Source: Cordilura impudica (lineage: Eukaryota > Arthropoda > Insecta > Diptera > Scathophagidae). Taken from it: a stretch of DNA of 64,000 nucleotides. Shown here piece after piece: positions 20,311-31,709 of the stretch (position 1 is the stretch's first letter; the number at the start of each line of letters is the position of its first letter). The stretch is taken from NCBI GenBank assembly GCA_963682025.1, contig OY821519.1:161834487-161898486 (forward strand). The letters are read 5' to 3'. A model generated the notes under the pieces. That model was not told the DNA's origin. It was given only the letters and a program-made list of their open reading frames with translations, and did no database searches. A program made the translations under genes and the position numbers.

Positions 20311-21338
20311 ACCCAAAAATGGTGTATTGCGCCATTGGAAGTCCCGGGCTCGCCTGTATCCGATTTTTCATCACCTATGGATTAACTTCTGGGCCTGAAA
20401 CTAACGCGACCCGCCCGGAATGATTAAAGGTGGGATCCGCAAGTTGGAACCCAGCGAAATGCTCCCTGATCGCGTCTGGAATTGACTCGGAAGGAGTTCT
20501 AATCCCTAACATCTTTGTGACTAGCGGTTCTCGTAATTTTTTGAGTCGAGTCGTATATCGACGTAATCGTTAACCGACAAAACCGATCGTTGTCCATCTT
20601 TGAAACTGGCAACCGTATTTGATGAACCAACGTTTCGCAGATGTAGCTTGCACTACAGCAAGAGTCTAAAACCGCACGTACCGAAATGGATTTTCCGGAT
20701 GCATTTAATTTAAGCGTAGGCGACAAATTAAGGACATGACGTATAGGCAAGGAACGAACTTCAGAAACGGACAACGATGGACGAGACTCACGTTTGGCAT
20801 GATTTTTGTGATCGGAACCATGCGATTTTGAACTTGCGTGAAATAATGTGTTGCGGTCACCCTGGCACACTCGGCACTTGGATGTGCTGGGACACAATTT
20901 TGCCATATGAGAATGGGCCAAGCACTTCGAACAGTATCGATGAAGTATCACCATACGAAGGCGGCGCTCATAACTCATATCCCGAAACAAATGACAGAAG
21001 CGCAGAGGGTGACGTCGTTCGCTGAGTCTACATAGAGGGGACGATGGCGGTTTCATCGGAGCCGACGTAGACAGTGGCTTCGAACCCGAGGCTTCCATAG
21101 CTTTCGTAGTCACCACGACCGGCGATGATGCAACTGTCTCAGCATGGACAGTTTCAACAGCGTGCGTTGCTTCCAATGGCGGATTTACCACTGGAACTAT
21201 TGTCGTCGTTGGCGTCACTGCTGGACTAGGAACAGCTGCAGGAGAAGTTTTAGGCTCCGAAATCTCCATAGCATCCTCATAATCGAGCAGAACATCGTCG
21301 AAAAAATTAGGGAGAGATTCCATATTTCTATGAAACAA
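20282..21338 (-). CDS. BEL2 extra ORF: second zinc-knuckle plus DUF1758 protease module
   Basis: It starts at 21338 (or MESLPNFFDD at 21323), 38 bp after the integrase stop. The N-terminal ~100 residues are Pro/Thr/Val-rich and acidic at the start. Then come SERRHPLRFCHLFRDMSYER, a double knuckle YCSKCLAHSHMAKLC and CRVCQGDRNTLFH, and SVRAVLDSCCSASYICETLV, the protease site with DSC in place of DSG. The first frame ends at 20499. A frame change leads to FAGFQLADPTFNHSGRVALV and YTIFGWVISGPSPL, ending with TAG at 20284-20282, the usual end of a DUF1758 protease. The layout repeats the gag-end/protease unit upstream in the same element. Whether it is an active accessory protein or a captured module is unknown. 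Confidence 0.75.
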
Positions 21339-21376
21339 TAAAAAATTTAAAGAGAATATCGAAGAAAAAATGTAAA

Positions 21377-22760
21377 TTATTCGGTCAAAATGACTAGTTT
21401 GGTTATTGGTCGTTTTACAACCCCATTAGCAGTACGAATATCCGCGACCCTTACGCGACCGTCACTTCCCGGATAAATTTTTATGACCCGGCCTAAACGC
21501 CACGATGTCGGAGGTAGATTTTCATGCTTGATAACGACTAAGTCGTTTTCCTGTAGATCGCGTTCCGGATATTTCCATTTATAGCGTTTATTTAACGCCA
21601 CTAAATATTCTTTCCATCGGCGACAAAAAAGTTGAGACAACGCTTTAATTTTTCGAAATCGATTAACAAGACTTATCGGAGATTCATTAATTTCAGGCTC
21701 CGGGGGAGAAAGTATTGGTCCACCTATTAAAAAATGACCAGGGGTCAGAGCTACTGGTTCCCGAAGGTTATCCGCCATAGAACAAAGAGGACGTGAATTT
21801 AGACAAGCTTCGATTCTTGCGGGAACTGAAGAAAGTTCTTCAAAAGTATATTTAAAAGATTGCGCTTCCTTACGAAAATAGTGTTTAAAACTCTTAACCT
21901 CGGCTTCACAAAGGCCACCCATATGAGGTGCCCCGGCCGGTATAAACCGCCAAGTTAAACCCTGAATACCATAAATAGAACCCACTGCAATCTGACTTTC
22001 CTTAAGAAACCTCTTAAAATCCTTCTCTAATTCACACGATGCACCTACGATATTTGTGCCATTATCCGAAAATATAGTGTAGGGGCAACCTCGTCGAGAA
22101 ATAAATCTGTGAAAGGCAGATAAAAAAGTAGGCGTCGATAAATCAGACGTGGCCTCTAAATGAATTGCTTTCGTAGAAAAGCAAACAAAAATAAAAACCT
22201 AGCCCTTCGTTATCCTACAAGCTTTGCCCGTGAAACTTTTGATGTCAAAGGGACCAGCAAAATCAACGCCCGTTGTCATAAATGGTCTAGTAAGAGTAGT
22301 TCTTTCAGGGGGCAGAGCCGCCATAATTTGACGACAAGATACTTTACGGTCAATAATACACCGTTTACAACGACCAATGACTCCACGAATTTTCGACTTC
22401 AAGCGTGGAACCCAATATTCAATGCGCAGTATTCGCAACATCAACTGATTTCCACCGTGAATGGAAATCATATAAACAAATTCTATTAACAACTGAGTAA
22501 ATCTGCTCGAATAAGGTAAAATAATAGGATATTTCTCCGTATATGAAAGGGATGGTGATTTAAAGAAATAAGGCAACTCTTTGAACTTAACGGTTTTTTG
22601 TCTAACAGGCACTTATATTCATCTGCATAGTGATGTTTCTGAGCCACAATGGCTAAATGCAATTTTGTTCTTCTGATTTCATAACCAGCAACGATTTTAT
22701 CCACATTCATATAACGATTTGACCTATGAGCTGGATGACTATTGTAAAAGAACCTCAAAA
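21377..22760 (-). pseudogene. BEL2 integrase and DUF5641-like tail
   Basis: N-terminal zinc region in 22758-22300 (GGNQLMLRILRIEYWVPRLK, RCKRCIIDRKVSCRQIMAAL). FMTTGVDFAGPFDIKSF has the first catalytic Asp. IFSDNGTNIVGAS (second Asp) and RFIPAGAPHMGGLCEAEVKS (catalytic Glu) follow in 22090-21890. The C-terminal part reads PLCSMADNLREPVALTPGHF and VIKHENLPPTSWRLGRVIKI, ending at 21377 with VKRPITKLVILTE. The final open frame is 202 codons. Frame changes lie at about 22200 and 21990. Confidence 0.86.
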
Positions 22761-23756
22761 TATATGGGATTATCCGAAGACTCGATCAAGACGAGAGTAA
22801 TTATTCAAAATATCCACATATATATCTTCCCCCTTAACGTCCGTAAAGAAGGAAGCATGAGTTTTGACAACCCGACCGTCAATGTCAGTGCCAAGATAAG
22901 TTAGATCCGTTATATTCCAGTGCACTTTATCTTGACCCAGCCATCTTGGACCATGCCACCAAAGCTCACTATTTTCCAGCTCAGTGGGAGAGGTACCACG
23001 ACTACCGAAATCTGCAGGATTATCCTCAGAACGAACATGATACCAATTATGGTTTCCTACATTTTCTTGAATGCGGCATACTCTGTTCGCTACAAATGTG
23101 GTCCAGGAACATGGCGTTTTCCTTAACCAAGAAAGGACTATCGTCAAATCAGTCCAACAGTAAATTTGATCAATTTTAATATCAATTTCACTTATCACCG
23201 TCTTCAAAAGTTCAGAGGCTAACACCGCCCCACACAGTTCTAAACGAGGTAGAGAAATTGATTTGATGGGGGCTACTTTGGTTTTCGATGAAAGTAGGTG
23301 AGTATGAATTTCGCCGTTAGAGGCCTGAATTCGAATATAAATCACCCCGCGTATGCCTTTTCCGAGGCATCAGAAAAAACATGAAGCTCAACAGAATTTC
23401 CCGGCGAATAATTAACCCATCTTGGAATACGAATAGTATTTACCTCATGATAAGAAGTTACAAATCTTTTCCATTCATCTTCCGTCGAAATTGGAAGCAT
23501 GTCATCCCAATTTATATTATCAAGCCAAATTTTTTGCATGATAATTTTAGCAACCACAATGACAAACAAACAATTTCGCGATAGTCGATAAAACCTCCCT
23601 CTTAGTATACCCAGATTTTAATGAAATAGGAGTCACACTAAAATAAAACGAGTCCAACTGAGCGTTCCACTGAATTCCTAAAGTCTTTGAAGTACTCGAT
23701 TCTATAAAGGTCAATAATTTAGCGTCAACTAAATGGTCCAAAGGTATGTCTTTCAA
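22761..23756 (-). pseudogene. BEL2 RNase H region
   Basis: LVDAKLLTFIESSTSKTLGI (23756 frame) and IWLDNINWDDMLPISTEDEW precede VELHVFSDASEKAYAG (first RNase H Asp) at about 23390-23345. After a frame change come IYIRIQASNGEIHTHLLSSK, TKVAPIKSISLPRLELCGAV (catalytic Glu), IYCWTDLTIVLSWL and NPADFGSRGTSPTELENSEL. Three frames are needed. Confidence 0.84.
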
Positions 23757-24700
23757 AATAGTCCTGTCGTTGGAAGTCTATTTTCTTAGCTGAAACTTGG
23801 CGGAAGCCAAAGCAGCAACGAGTTGATCACGAGCCATTCATGAAGTCGAAATGTCATGAGTCCCTGTCAAAACATCGTCAACGTACATGCACTTTCGTAG
23901 AATATGTGCTGCGAGAGTGAACTCAGCCTCAGAATCGTCAGTGAGTTGTAATAACGTCCTAATGGCAAGGTATGGAGCGCAGTTAATGCCAAAAGTCACT
24001 GTCTGTAATTCATAGTCCCTTACGGTCTCCGTCGGAGAATCCCTAAAAAAAATTCGTTGAAAAGGGGTATGAGGAGGATCAACCCGAATCTGTCTATACG
24101 TTTAAGTAATATCACAATTGAACACGAATTTAAAAAGACGCCACCTAAGAATAAGTAGAACTAAGTCTGCTTGTAAGGTAGGTCATACGTAAAGGCAATC
24201 GTTTAAACTAATTCCATTAGAAGTTCTATTTGAAGCGTTGAAAACAACTCTCAATTTAGTTGTCTTACGTTCTAGTTTTACCACCGGATGATGAGGTAAA
24301 TAACAAAAAGATCTAGGAGATGAAAAATTTGGTAATACCGGTCTCATATGTCCTATGTCCAAATACTCCCTAACGACGTCATCGTACATCTCCTTAATTT
24401 CAGGTCTACGCAGTAAAGATGATTCGGTCCTAAGATATTGTCCCATAACACCAGGTCTTGAAGTCCCTAAAGACAATTTTTCAGGAAATTCAGGCTTAAA
24501 TGGGAGAGTCACTACATATCGACCATCAGATTCACGACGAGTAGTCGCTTTATAATTTTCCTCACAAAATTTGTCAAATGGAGACAGAATTTTTCTTTTA
24601 GGAGTTTCCTCAAGTTCCCAGAATCTCAAAAGATTTTTGTGAAGGCAATCTTCCTCTGAAAATTCGACATTCGTAGAATATACCTGAACTTGAGGTTGTA
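23757..24700 (-). pseudogene. BEL2 reverse transcriptase
   Basis: LLRFWELEETPKR, YVVTLPFKPEF, EYLDIGHMRPV, CYLPHHPVVK and KLRVVFNASNRTSNGISLND lie in one frame to 24183. Fragments after that hold the rest: FVFNCDIT, a stop, TYRQIRVDPPHTPFQRIFF, YELQTVTFGINCAPYLAIRT, and CMYVDDVLTGTHDIS at about 23895-23860, where YVDD is intact. At least three stops or frame changes follow. Confidence 0.84.
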
Positions 24701-25150
24701 CAACTGGACCAGTAATAATCCAGCCAAAAATAGTGTTCTGAGCTAGTAAAGAGCCCAAAATATTGCGACGGATTTCTCCCAACAGAATTCTTGGATATAA
24801 ATCCGCGCCAAGCAAAAGATCAACAGGTCGACTGTCATCAAAATTAATATCGGCCAAACGAAGGTTTGGCAAATTTTCCTTTAAATACGAGTGGACTGTA
24901 AATGATGGTAAATTACCCGAAATATTTGGCAATACAAGGGATGAATCGAGGGTGGAGCCAATTTTCAATGAACAAAGTTTTCTAGACATTGCCGTAACTG
25001 CCTGATTAACTCCTGAAATTTGAGCATCGTCGAATGCGTCGAAATTTTCAGGCGATTTTGCAAACGTTCAGAAATGAACGATGCTTCAGAAGCAGGGTCA
25101 ATAAGGGCCCGGGCTGGGTACGTAGTGCCCTGATGAATAAGATTCACCAT
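24701..25150 (-). pseudogene. BEL2 aspartic protease
   Basis: MVNLIHQGTTYPARALIDPA ... SEASFISERL shows the active-site segment with DPA where most have DSG. After a frame change at about 24980 come LRLADINFDDSRPVDLLLGA and NTIFGWIITGPV (about 24730-24700). The substituted catalytic triad makes this protease doubtful even apart from the frame change. Confidence 0.78.
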
Positions 25151-25158
25151 AGCCGTCC

Positions 25159-26560
25159 CTAAAAGTACAGTTCTACTTTGCGCTGTATGAAATACTTGGC
25201 GATTTGTAGGAGCTGTGGCATGATTGGCATTCGAAGATGATGCGATTGCAGGTACGGAGTTTGAAACTCGAGAAACAGAAACCTAACACCCGAATTCGAC
25301 CGATTAGTATCCCTACAAACTTCAGAAGATGGTAATTCACAGTGTAACATAGTATGATGTCTCCTGTTACAAATGGAGCAATTATACGAACTGCTACAAT
25401 TTTTAGCTTCATGTGTCCTTGCGAGACAATTGACACAACAGTGAAACTTTTTTACCGTAGAAAATCGATCCGCAACAGATAAACTTTTGAATCGATGACA
25501 AGAGCGTAAAAAGTGAACTTGATTCTTACAAAGAATACAAGAAGCACTTGAAGTTGAAGCAGCATTGGTATGATGCGCTTTGATTTTAGGTTCAGAAAGC
25601 CGTTTAGCAGATTCTGAACTCCTAAGATCACGTAAACAATCTAAAGTTTGAACTCTTTCTGTCAGAAAGAGGTCCAAATCCTTCCAGAGTGACAAAGCTG
25701 ATTTGTCCTTTATACTTTGTTCCCACAGACTAACAGTTTGCGAAGGTAACCGTTGAATACAAAGAAATACAATAATAGGATCCCAGCTGTGCGTCGAAAT
25801 ATTATAAATTGACATAGCCGTAAGGCAACCGTTTATTCAGCGTTGTAAAGTTTTTAATCCCGACGAGGTTTCCTTATCAAGAAAGGGAAGGCTAAATAGC
25901 GATTTTAACTGGTTATTAACCAGCATACGAGGATTATCATATGCGTCCCTCAAGTTGCGCCACGCAACATCAAAACCTTGATTAGTGAGAGGGCATTTCG
26001 AAACAATTTCCCGAGCTTCGCCACTAGTTTTCCGAACTAGATGGCATAGCCGCTCAATATTGCTAAGTCGAGAATTATTGATATAAACCGCTGTAACAAG
26101 ATCCCTTAAGGTGGGCCAAGAAATCTAATCGCCCTCAGAGACGTCGGTATCGCATGGCGGAAGCGTTAAATTATGACAAAAGTTGTCAGCTGAATTGAGG
26201 TTTACACTCGGAGACTGAGACTGCTCTTTCGGGGTCGCGTTGGATTTAAAATGATGTAATCGTTCATTAATCCTAGATAAACAATTAACGTACGCGTTAA
26301 AAGTGGCTTCATATTTCGATTCAGCCGCGTCAAAATCCGCCGGTTCCGCGTCATCCGAATTTTCTAAGTATGATAAACAAGTACGATATGTCGATTTTAC
26401 TTGTTCCCAAAGCTAGTCCAATACTTTTCCACGAATTTCAAGATTAAATACCGAATGTAACTCCTCACGAATATCGTTGAATTTCGCCCCAAATTTAATG
26501 AGCGTATCCGAATCGCGAATAAAAATATCAAGTGCAGTTCCCGGCTTTTTGGTTCGAATT
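25159..26560 (-). pseudogene. BEL2 gag
   Basis: The N-terminal half 26560-25830 is readable with isolated stops: KPGTALDIFIRDSDTLIKFG, FDAAESKYEATFNAYVNCLS, TLPPCDTDVSEGD, a TAG, ISWPTLRDLVTAV, LSNIERLCHLVRKTSGEARE. The C-terminal half 25815-25159 is open and has three knuckle-like clusters: CILCKNQVHFLRSC, CCVNCLARTHEAKNC and CSICNRRHHTMLHC. The arrangement is typical of Pao-type Gag. Confidence 0.85.
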
Positions 26561-27459
26561 TATTTTAAAATAAGTTAATTTAATTTAAATAACAATATAA
26601 AAATTCGTTTAAAAAAAATCCGAAAAAATAATAATATATTATAAAATAATAATATAAAACTATATTAAAAAATTTTATTTTCTTAATATGTGGTATTATT
26701 TTAACAAATTAGAAGCAAAACCAAAATTTGCAAAAAAAAAAAAAATAATAAAAAACACACTGGATAAGTCGCGACTAAAACGGACAGTAGGGTCACTAAC
26801 AATGTTATAGAAAAAACAAACCAACACAATGCGTGTGCGTATATATTAGTGTGAAGAGAAATGAACACACTCTTGAGCATAAACACACAAAAAAACCAAC
26901 GCGTGAACGTATAGAGAAATAAACACGATTCAGCAAGCCGCTTAAACACGAAAAAAAACGTTCGCGTGAGGGTATATGTATAACACAAAGGAGAAAAACT
27001 GAGTTATTATTTTTATTGTTATGTATGGATGTATATCTGTTTGAATTATTATTAATTGCACTAAACACTTTTTAAAAATCCCGACAGCTTTTTCTTTTTA
27101 TTTTCGATTAAAACAAACACGATATAATTAATATCACCGTCCACGTAAAGAATATACACGTAATGTAACGTAACGCGTAGGGTTGTAAAACGAAAAGTAC
27201 GAAGAAAAATAGTATCTAATACTGATGAAACTTTCTTTATTTTTAAATTAATTTTAATTATACACTTTTTAAATTTTAAATTTTTTGATTTGCTCACACA
27301 TAAAAAAAATTGAACTATACGCACCTTTTTAATTTATTGGTTTCTGCTGTAGTTGAAGTGAAGGGTTGTTTTTGCAGGTTCTTGCTGATGTTGACAAGAT
27401 GAAGGCTGTGAGAATGTTGAAGAGTTAAAAAATTAAATTAATTTTCCCAAAATTCTCCA
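26561..27459 (-). other. BEL2 untranslated leader
   Basis: About 900 bp of A/T-rich sequence between the primer site and gag. ORFs on the minus strand (26701-27324) are Phe/Leu-rich by-products without motifs. Confidence 0.6.
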
Positions 27460-27479
27460 GGATCCGGTTCGAAGGACCA
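27460..27479 (-). other. BEL2 primer-binding site
   Basis: Two bases from the LTR. The plus strand reads ggatccggttcgaaggacca, which looks like a tRNA 3' end: T-loop GGTTCGA plus CCA terminus. The match is strong in form; I did not assign the amino acid. Confidence 0.8.
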
Positions 27480-27481
27480 AA

Positions 27482-27689
27482 TGTTTGCGTATGCAGCAAA
27501 AAAGATATAGAAATAAAACACAATATAGTGTAAGGTTTTTAGAAAGAGAAAATAAAATCTCTATTTTATTTGTATATACAGATGTATTACCTTTTTTAAA
27601 ATATGCACAACGGATGGTGTTAATGTGTAAGAAGGTACCAAAATGATTGATTTTATAAGTTAAAAAATAAAGAGAGAAGGTGGCGAACA
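27482..27689 (-). repeat. BEL2 5' LTR
   Basis: 208 bp partner of 19800-20008. Confidence 0.9.
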
Positions 27690-28713
27690 ATATCTAAGTA
27701 CTGTTAACGGTTTTACTAGTTAAAATCTATGTAAACATTCCTTTCAACGATGTATAAAAAAAGGAGTTTCATAGATTTTAACCCAGAATTAACCCTAAAA
27801 TGGCTAATCGACTCAAAGCGGAAAAGTACAAAGAAAATATTAAATTGTACTTAAACAATCACTGTAAGTATTTTACTTTTTTCTAAGTGTAGTTTTTTAA
27901 TAATTGGGCTGTTTATTTTATGAAAATAGTCATGGATTTTAAATTTAGGTGTAATAAAATCTTGTACAGTTTCCATTATTATATCATTAAGTCTCTGAGT
28001 TTGAAAATATATAGCTCTGTTCGTTTACTTTCCCAGTAAAAACCGAAATTTCAGAGAGTAAGAAAAATTAGTTCTCAAAAACATAAATATCCAAAATAGT
28101 AAACGAACAGCAATTTGTAAGAACTTGCCAGTTCATTGAAACAGCTGATTATAAACAAATTTGAAAGTGAAGAAGTGAAACTCTAAATTAAAAAAAGAAA
28201 TATACATTTCTTAGAAGAATTTATATTATTTAACATGTAAAACTATTCATTGAAACTAATATCATTACCTATTGCTTTTGAAATAAACAGTTATGAAAGA
28301 AATTGGCAGATACACAAAAAAATTTTTTTTGGCAGGAACCGGTTTTAAAAGATTAAAATTAATGAAACCTAGTTATGTAAATATTTACTTAGTTCTTCCA
28401 TCATTAATTTCCTCAGAATTATTTTTTAAAATTTTTGCACGTAAATAGAATTGTAGTATTTTTCCTTTATTTACCACAAAACTCAATCATATGTTTTTCA
28501 AACATATGTTTTTCTTGCTTGCTAATTCTTACTGGAAAAATATATCCAGTAAAAACTAGCAAGTTTTCAAAAAATAAACTGTCACTTTACGCTCTCATTT
28601 GCTCTCTTTTACTGGGTTTTTGAAGTAAAGTTTGTGATAATTTGTACAAATTGTTACATAAATGAACAAAGCTTATTTCAGTGTTTGTGGGGTTACTATT
28701 ATTTGGTATTTGT
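27690..28713. other. Flanking DNA between BEL2 and the nested complex
   Basis: Contains a 13-bp inverted pair gttaaaatctatg/catagattttaac near 27720-27783, a second pair ctgttcgtttact/agtaaacgaacag at about 28017 and 28100, and the candidate exon at 27800. No other coding signal. Confidence 0.4.
27800..27863 (+). CDS. Candidate first coding exon
   Basis: ATG at 27800 reads MANRLKAEKYKENIKLYLNN followed by H and then ACT|GTAAGT, a consensus splice donor. A basic, helical 21-residue start with a strong donor is what a 5' exon looks like, but it is short. No matching downstream exon was found before the nested elements. Confidence 0.3.
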
Positions 28714-29345
28714 GGGTCATTCCATGTGAAATCAACCAATGGTCTTGACCTTCATAGCTCAGAATAAATTAAATTTTTATATTATGGTAGTACTATTGGT
28801 TTATGTTAAAAATCCAAAATTTTCAGTTTTTTCAACACGCTGTTTATGAGATATTGACTTTGGAAATTTTTAAAATTGCGTAATTTTTTCATTGTTTTGA
28901 AATCTTCAACTGGCTCTATTTTGAAAACTATTTAACATAGAGAGCTAAAATTAGTGTTGTTCTCTTCAGACTTATATAAGCTTTAATATGATATATAACT
29001 TGGCTGTATTATAAAACTTGCAAAAATTAAAAATCTATATTGTATTCATGCAGTTGTTGAAAACATATGTACCAAATTTAAAGATGGGATGACAATGGGT
29101 TCATATTGAAATAAATATTTGTTTATAGCAGTACATCATAAATTCATGGGTAATGAGATATATCTTGCCAAATTTGATTTTTAATAAAAGTGCTATACAT
29201 CTAAAAATATTACCAAAAGCTTGAAGTTTTCAAAATAATTGTGCAGTTTTAAGTTTTATTATTAAATTATTAAATATATATCTATTTATAAAGATTTTAT
29301 CATTTCATTTATTAAAGACGAAATTTCATCAAATTTGCAAAAGTT

Positions 29346-30003
29346 TATTACTTCAATGATGGTGCTGCTTTTCAATAAAAGAACCGTAAAATTTTTTCAA
29401 ACTTATGCTGTCGCAAAGAAGATTTTCAAGGAGTAGAAGCAGATTGGCATTTTTATGCAACATCGCATGGTAAAGGAGTATGTGATGGGGTTGGCGGTAC
29501 GGTTAAAAGGCTTGCAACCAAAGCTAGCTTACAAAATCCAGTGGAAAATCAGATCTTGACACCTATTCAATTGTTTGAGTCCAAAATTAAGACTATTAAG
29601 AACATGAAAAACTTTTGGAAAAGACATTTAATGACGCCATTGCAGTTACAGGTACACAAAAATACCATGCATACATACCTCAATCAAAACTGAAGATGAA
29701 AACCAAAATAATTTCTTACAGTGAAAATTATGATTTACACAAAATTCAAGTATGATCCGATGTCGAAGATGTGCCATTTGATCAAATTTCAGGATTTGTA
29801 ACTTGTGCTTAGGACAACAATTGGTGGTTGTCATGTGTACTTTTAAAAAATGATAATGAACCAGAACTAAACGTATCATTTCTCCATCCTTGCGGACCAT
29901 GCTCTTCCTTTACTCACCCAAGAAAAGCAGACATTTTGACTGTACCATAGAACTTCATAATTTGCAAGGTCAATCCAAGAACAGAAACTGGGAGAACTTA
30001 TAA
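29346..30003 (+). pseudogene. Transposase-like relic of the long-TIR element
   Basis: Readable with stops and frame changes. Blocks are HFYATSHGKGVCDGVGGTVK ... RLATKASLQ, then FESKIKTIKNMKNFWKRHL, and near the end FVTCA.DNNWWLSCVLLKND and FLHPCGPCSSFTHPRKADIL ... RTETGRTYKI. I recall these motifs from a widespread family of uncharacterised arthropod proteins linked to repeats, but not its formal name. Position between the two inverted arms supports a transposase role; this is inference. Confidence 0.6.
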
Positions 30004-30216
30004 GATTTTGTTTAAAAAAACGAGAAAATCTTTATAAATAGATATATATTTTTAATTTCAATACAAATTGTTTTAAACAAAATTAAGTTAATTTTAATTA
30101 ATAATAAAACTTAAACAATTATTTTGAAAACTTCAAGCTTATAATATTTTTAGATGTCGAGCACTTGTATTAAAAATCAAATTTGGCAAGATATATCTCA
30201 TGAATTTATGATGCAC

Positions 30217-30368
30217 TATTGTTGTATTAATATTCAAATGAAACAATCTATTTAAGAATGTGTATATAAATTGATGTTGTTTTATTAACAGTTCAAATTG
30301 AAGTAAGGAAAAAATGAAAAATTTTTATAACTACAAATTCAATGAACAATATGTTTCTTATTTAACAA
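30217..30368 (-). repeat. copia2 3' LTR, left piece
   Basis: Matches 42048-42200 almost base for base (tattgttgtattaatattc ... cttatttaacaa). The rest of this LTR resumes at 37787 beyond the Helitron. Confidence 0.9.
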
Positions 30369-30588
30369 CTAGTTGATTGTGTGGCGCCTAGCCGCCCGTT
30401 TAAAAATTAATAATAAAACAGTTTAAATTTAAATACACGAAAAATTTATAATAAATTAAATTCCTTTTAATATAGTAGTAAATTGAAAATTATATTGTTA
30501 CATATGTACATGTGAAAAAAGATTGTGTTTGTAGAAATTGTATACATAAGTATCGAAACAGATAAGAAATATTTGGCAAAAATTTTTC

Positions 30589-30942
30589 TCAATTTAGAAT
30601 CTCTTGAAAAACTATATTTCGTGTGAAATATCGTTGGTCATTTAATAGTTTTCCTTGCTGTGGGTTCGATTGAATACGTATCTTAACTTGGCTTGCAACT
30701 TTTGATCGTGACAAAGCCACATACAGTTGGCCGTGTGAAAATACCGCGGTCTCCAAATTAATGCCAACGTAATCAAATGACTGGCCTTGAGCCTTGTTTA
30801 TGGTAATTGCGTATGCAGGAATTACTGGAAACTGGTGGCGTTTTAATATAAAAGGTAATGTGGTGTCGGTTGGGGCGAGATCAATCCTAGGAATTAGAAC
30901 CGTATCAGTTTGGTCAGCGTTACAGAATCTGTTAGTCTCTCA

Positions 30943-30945
<3 letters not shown>
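30589..30945 (-). pseudogene. Helitron helicase C-terminal fragment
   Basis: Open on the minus strand for about 115 codons to TGA at 30591-30589, without a start codon. It reads [55 protein letters not shown] and [20 protein letters not shown], the last motifs of the Pif1-like helicase of Helitron RepHel proteins. The N-terminal Rep nuclease and most of the helicase are missing. It runs directly into the (CAGT)n tract. Confidence 0.85.
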
Positions 30946-30974
<29 letters not shown>

Positions 30975-30999
30975 TGGATCAGCGTAAATATATTTAAGA
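30915..30999 (-). repeat. Internal copy of the Helitron 5' end, with (CAGT)n
   Basis: cagcgttacagaatc, a CAGT tract (30941-30968, seven units) and atcagcgtaaatatatttaa recur at 37726-37786 in the same orientation with a shorter tract. Confidence 0.85.
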
Positions 31000-31002
31000 T
31001 GT

Positions 31003-31705
31003 TACCCGGCCTTCACACGTTAAATTTTTGGCTTTCAGGTTGTAATGCACTCATACTTTTTTATAACGTACCCTGGCTGTAATAAATTTTTGTTTATAGC
31101 GAAGAATTTCTGCGGTCCCAAGGTTTTAATCACATTTTTCATACAAATTGCTTCTCTTATAGCGAACAGTGGTTATATCAAACTTTTGACTTTAACACAC
31201 AATTTTTTTTTTCCATTTCAGAATTTTCCTATATTACATATATTAAAAAAAAATTAATTTTAATTTAATTTTATTTTATATTAATTTAATTTTAAAAAAG
31301 GTCCTTTTATGTATATTTTCGTAAAAGTTTGGCAGTAGCCAACCTTTGCTTTTTACTTTCTGCTTCTATACATAAGGAGTTTTTAATATTATGTGATTTT
31401 AAAAAAATATTTTATTTTGATAGAAACTCGGTAATTTTAGTCTTATTAAGGCAAACTTTTAATATGTATCTTTTTAATAATTTATGTTTTATAACTTTTT
31501 AAAATGCATCAAAATAAATAAACTTATTCAACTAAAAAAGTTTTTAAACCTTTCGGTTAAAACAAAAATATACTACGGTTATAACGAACTTAGTCTAACT
31601 AATTTGCCCGGTCCCGCCGAGTGCGTTATAACCGAACTCCATTTTACTGTAGAAAAAATAGAATAGCATAGAAAAGCGTTTTAGAGCAAGGTTTCTAAAA
31701 GTTTC
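31003..31705. other. Captured DNA in the Helitron; possible pogo-like end
   Basis: Mostly unrecognised. On the minus strand 31649-31575 starts CAGTAAAATGGAGTTCGGTT and holds ttataac/cg repeats next to TA (31650-31651), resembling a pogo/Tigger-type end. A matching left end is not clear. Confidence 0.3.
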
Positions 31706-31709
31706 TTAA

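Larger units (their letters stand above)
19800..27689 (-). mobile_element. BEL2: Pao-type LTR retrotransposon, degenerate
   Basis: About 7.9 kb on the minus strand. LTRs of 208-209 bp (TGTTCGCC to ACGCAAACA read on the minus strand) differ at few positions, so it is younger than BEL1. Order on the minus strand: 5' LTR, primer site, leader, gag, protease, RT (YVDD intact), RNase H, integrase, then an extra zinc-knuckle/protease module, a short-motif array and the 3' LTR. In-frame stops and frameshifts occur in gag, RT and RNase H. The flanks (atcac on the left, atatc on the right) do not match convincingly, so no target duplication is claimed. Confidence 0.9.

Noticed and set aside
26701..27324. 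Three overlapping minus-strand ORFs in the BEL2 leader
   Set aside because: Phe/Leu/Cys-rich readings of low-complexity sequence; position is the untranslated leader.
19795..27694. 5-bp target duplication for BEL2
   Set aside because: Flanks atcac and atatc share too few bases to claim it.
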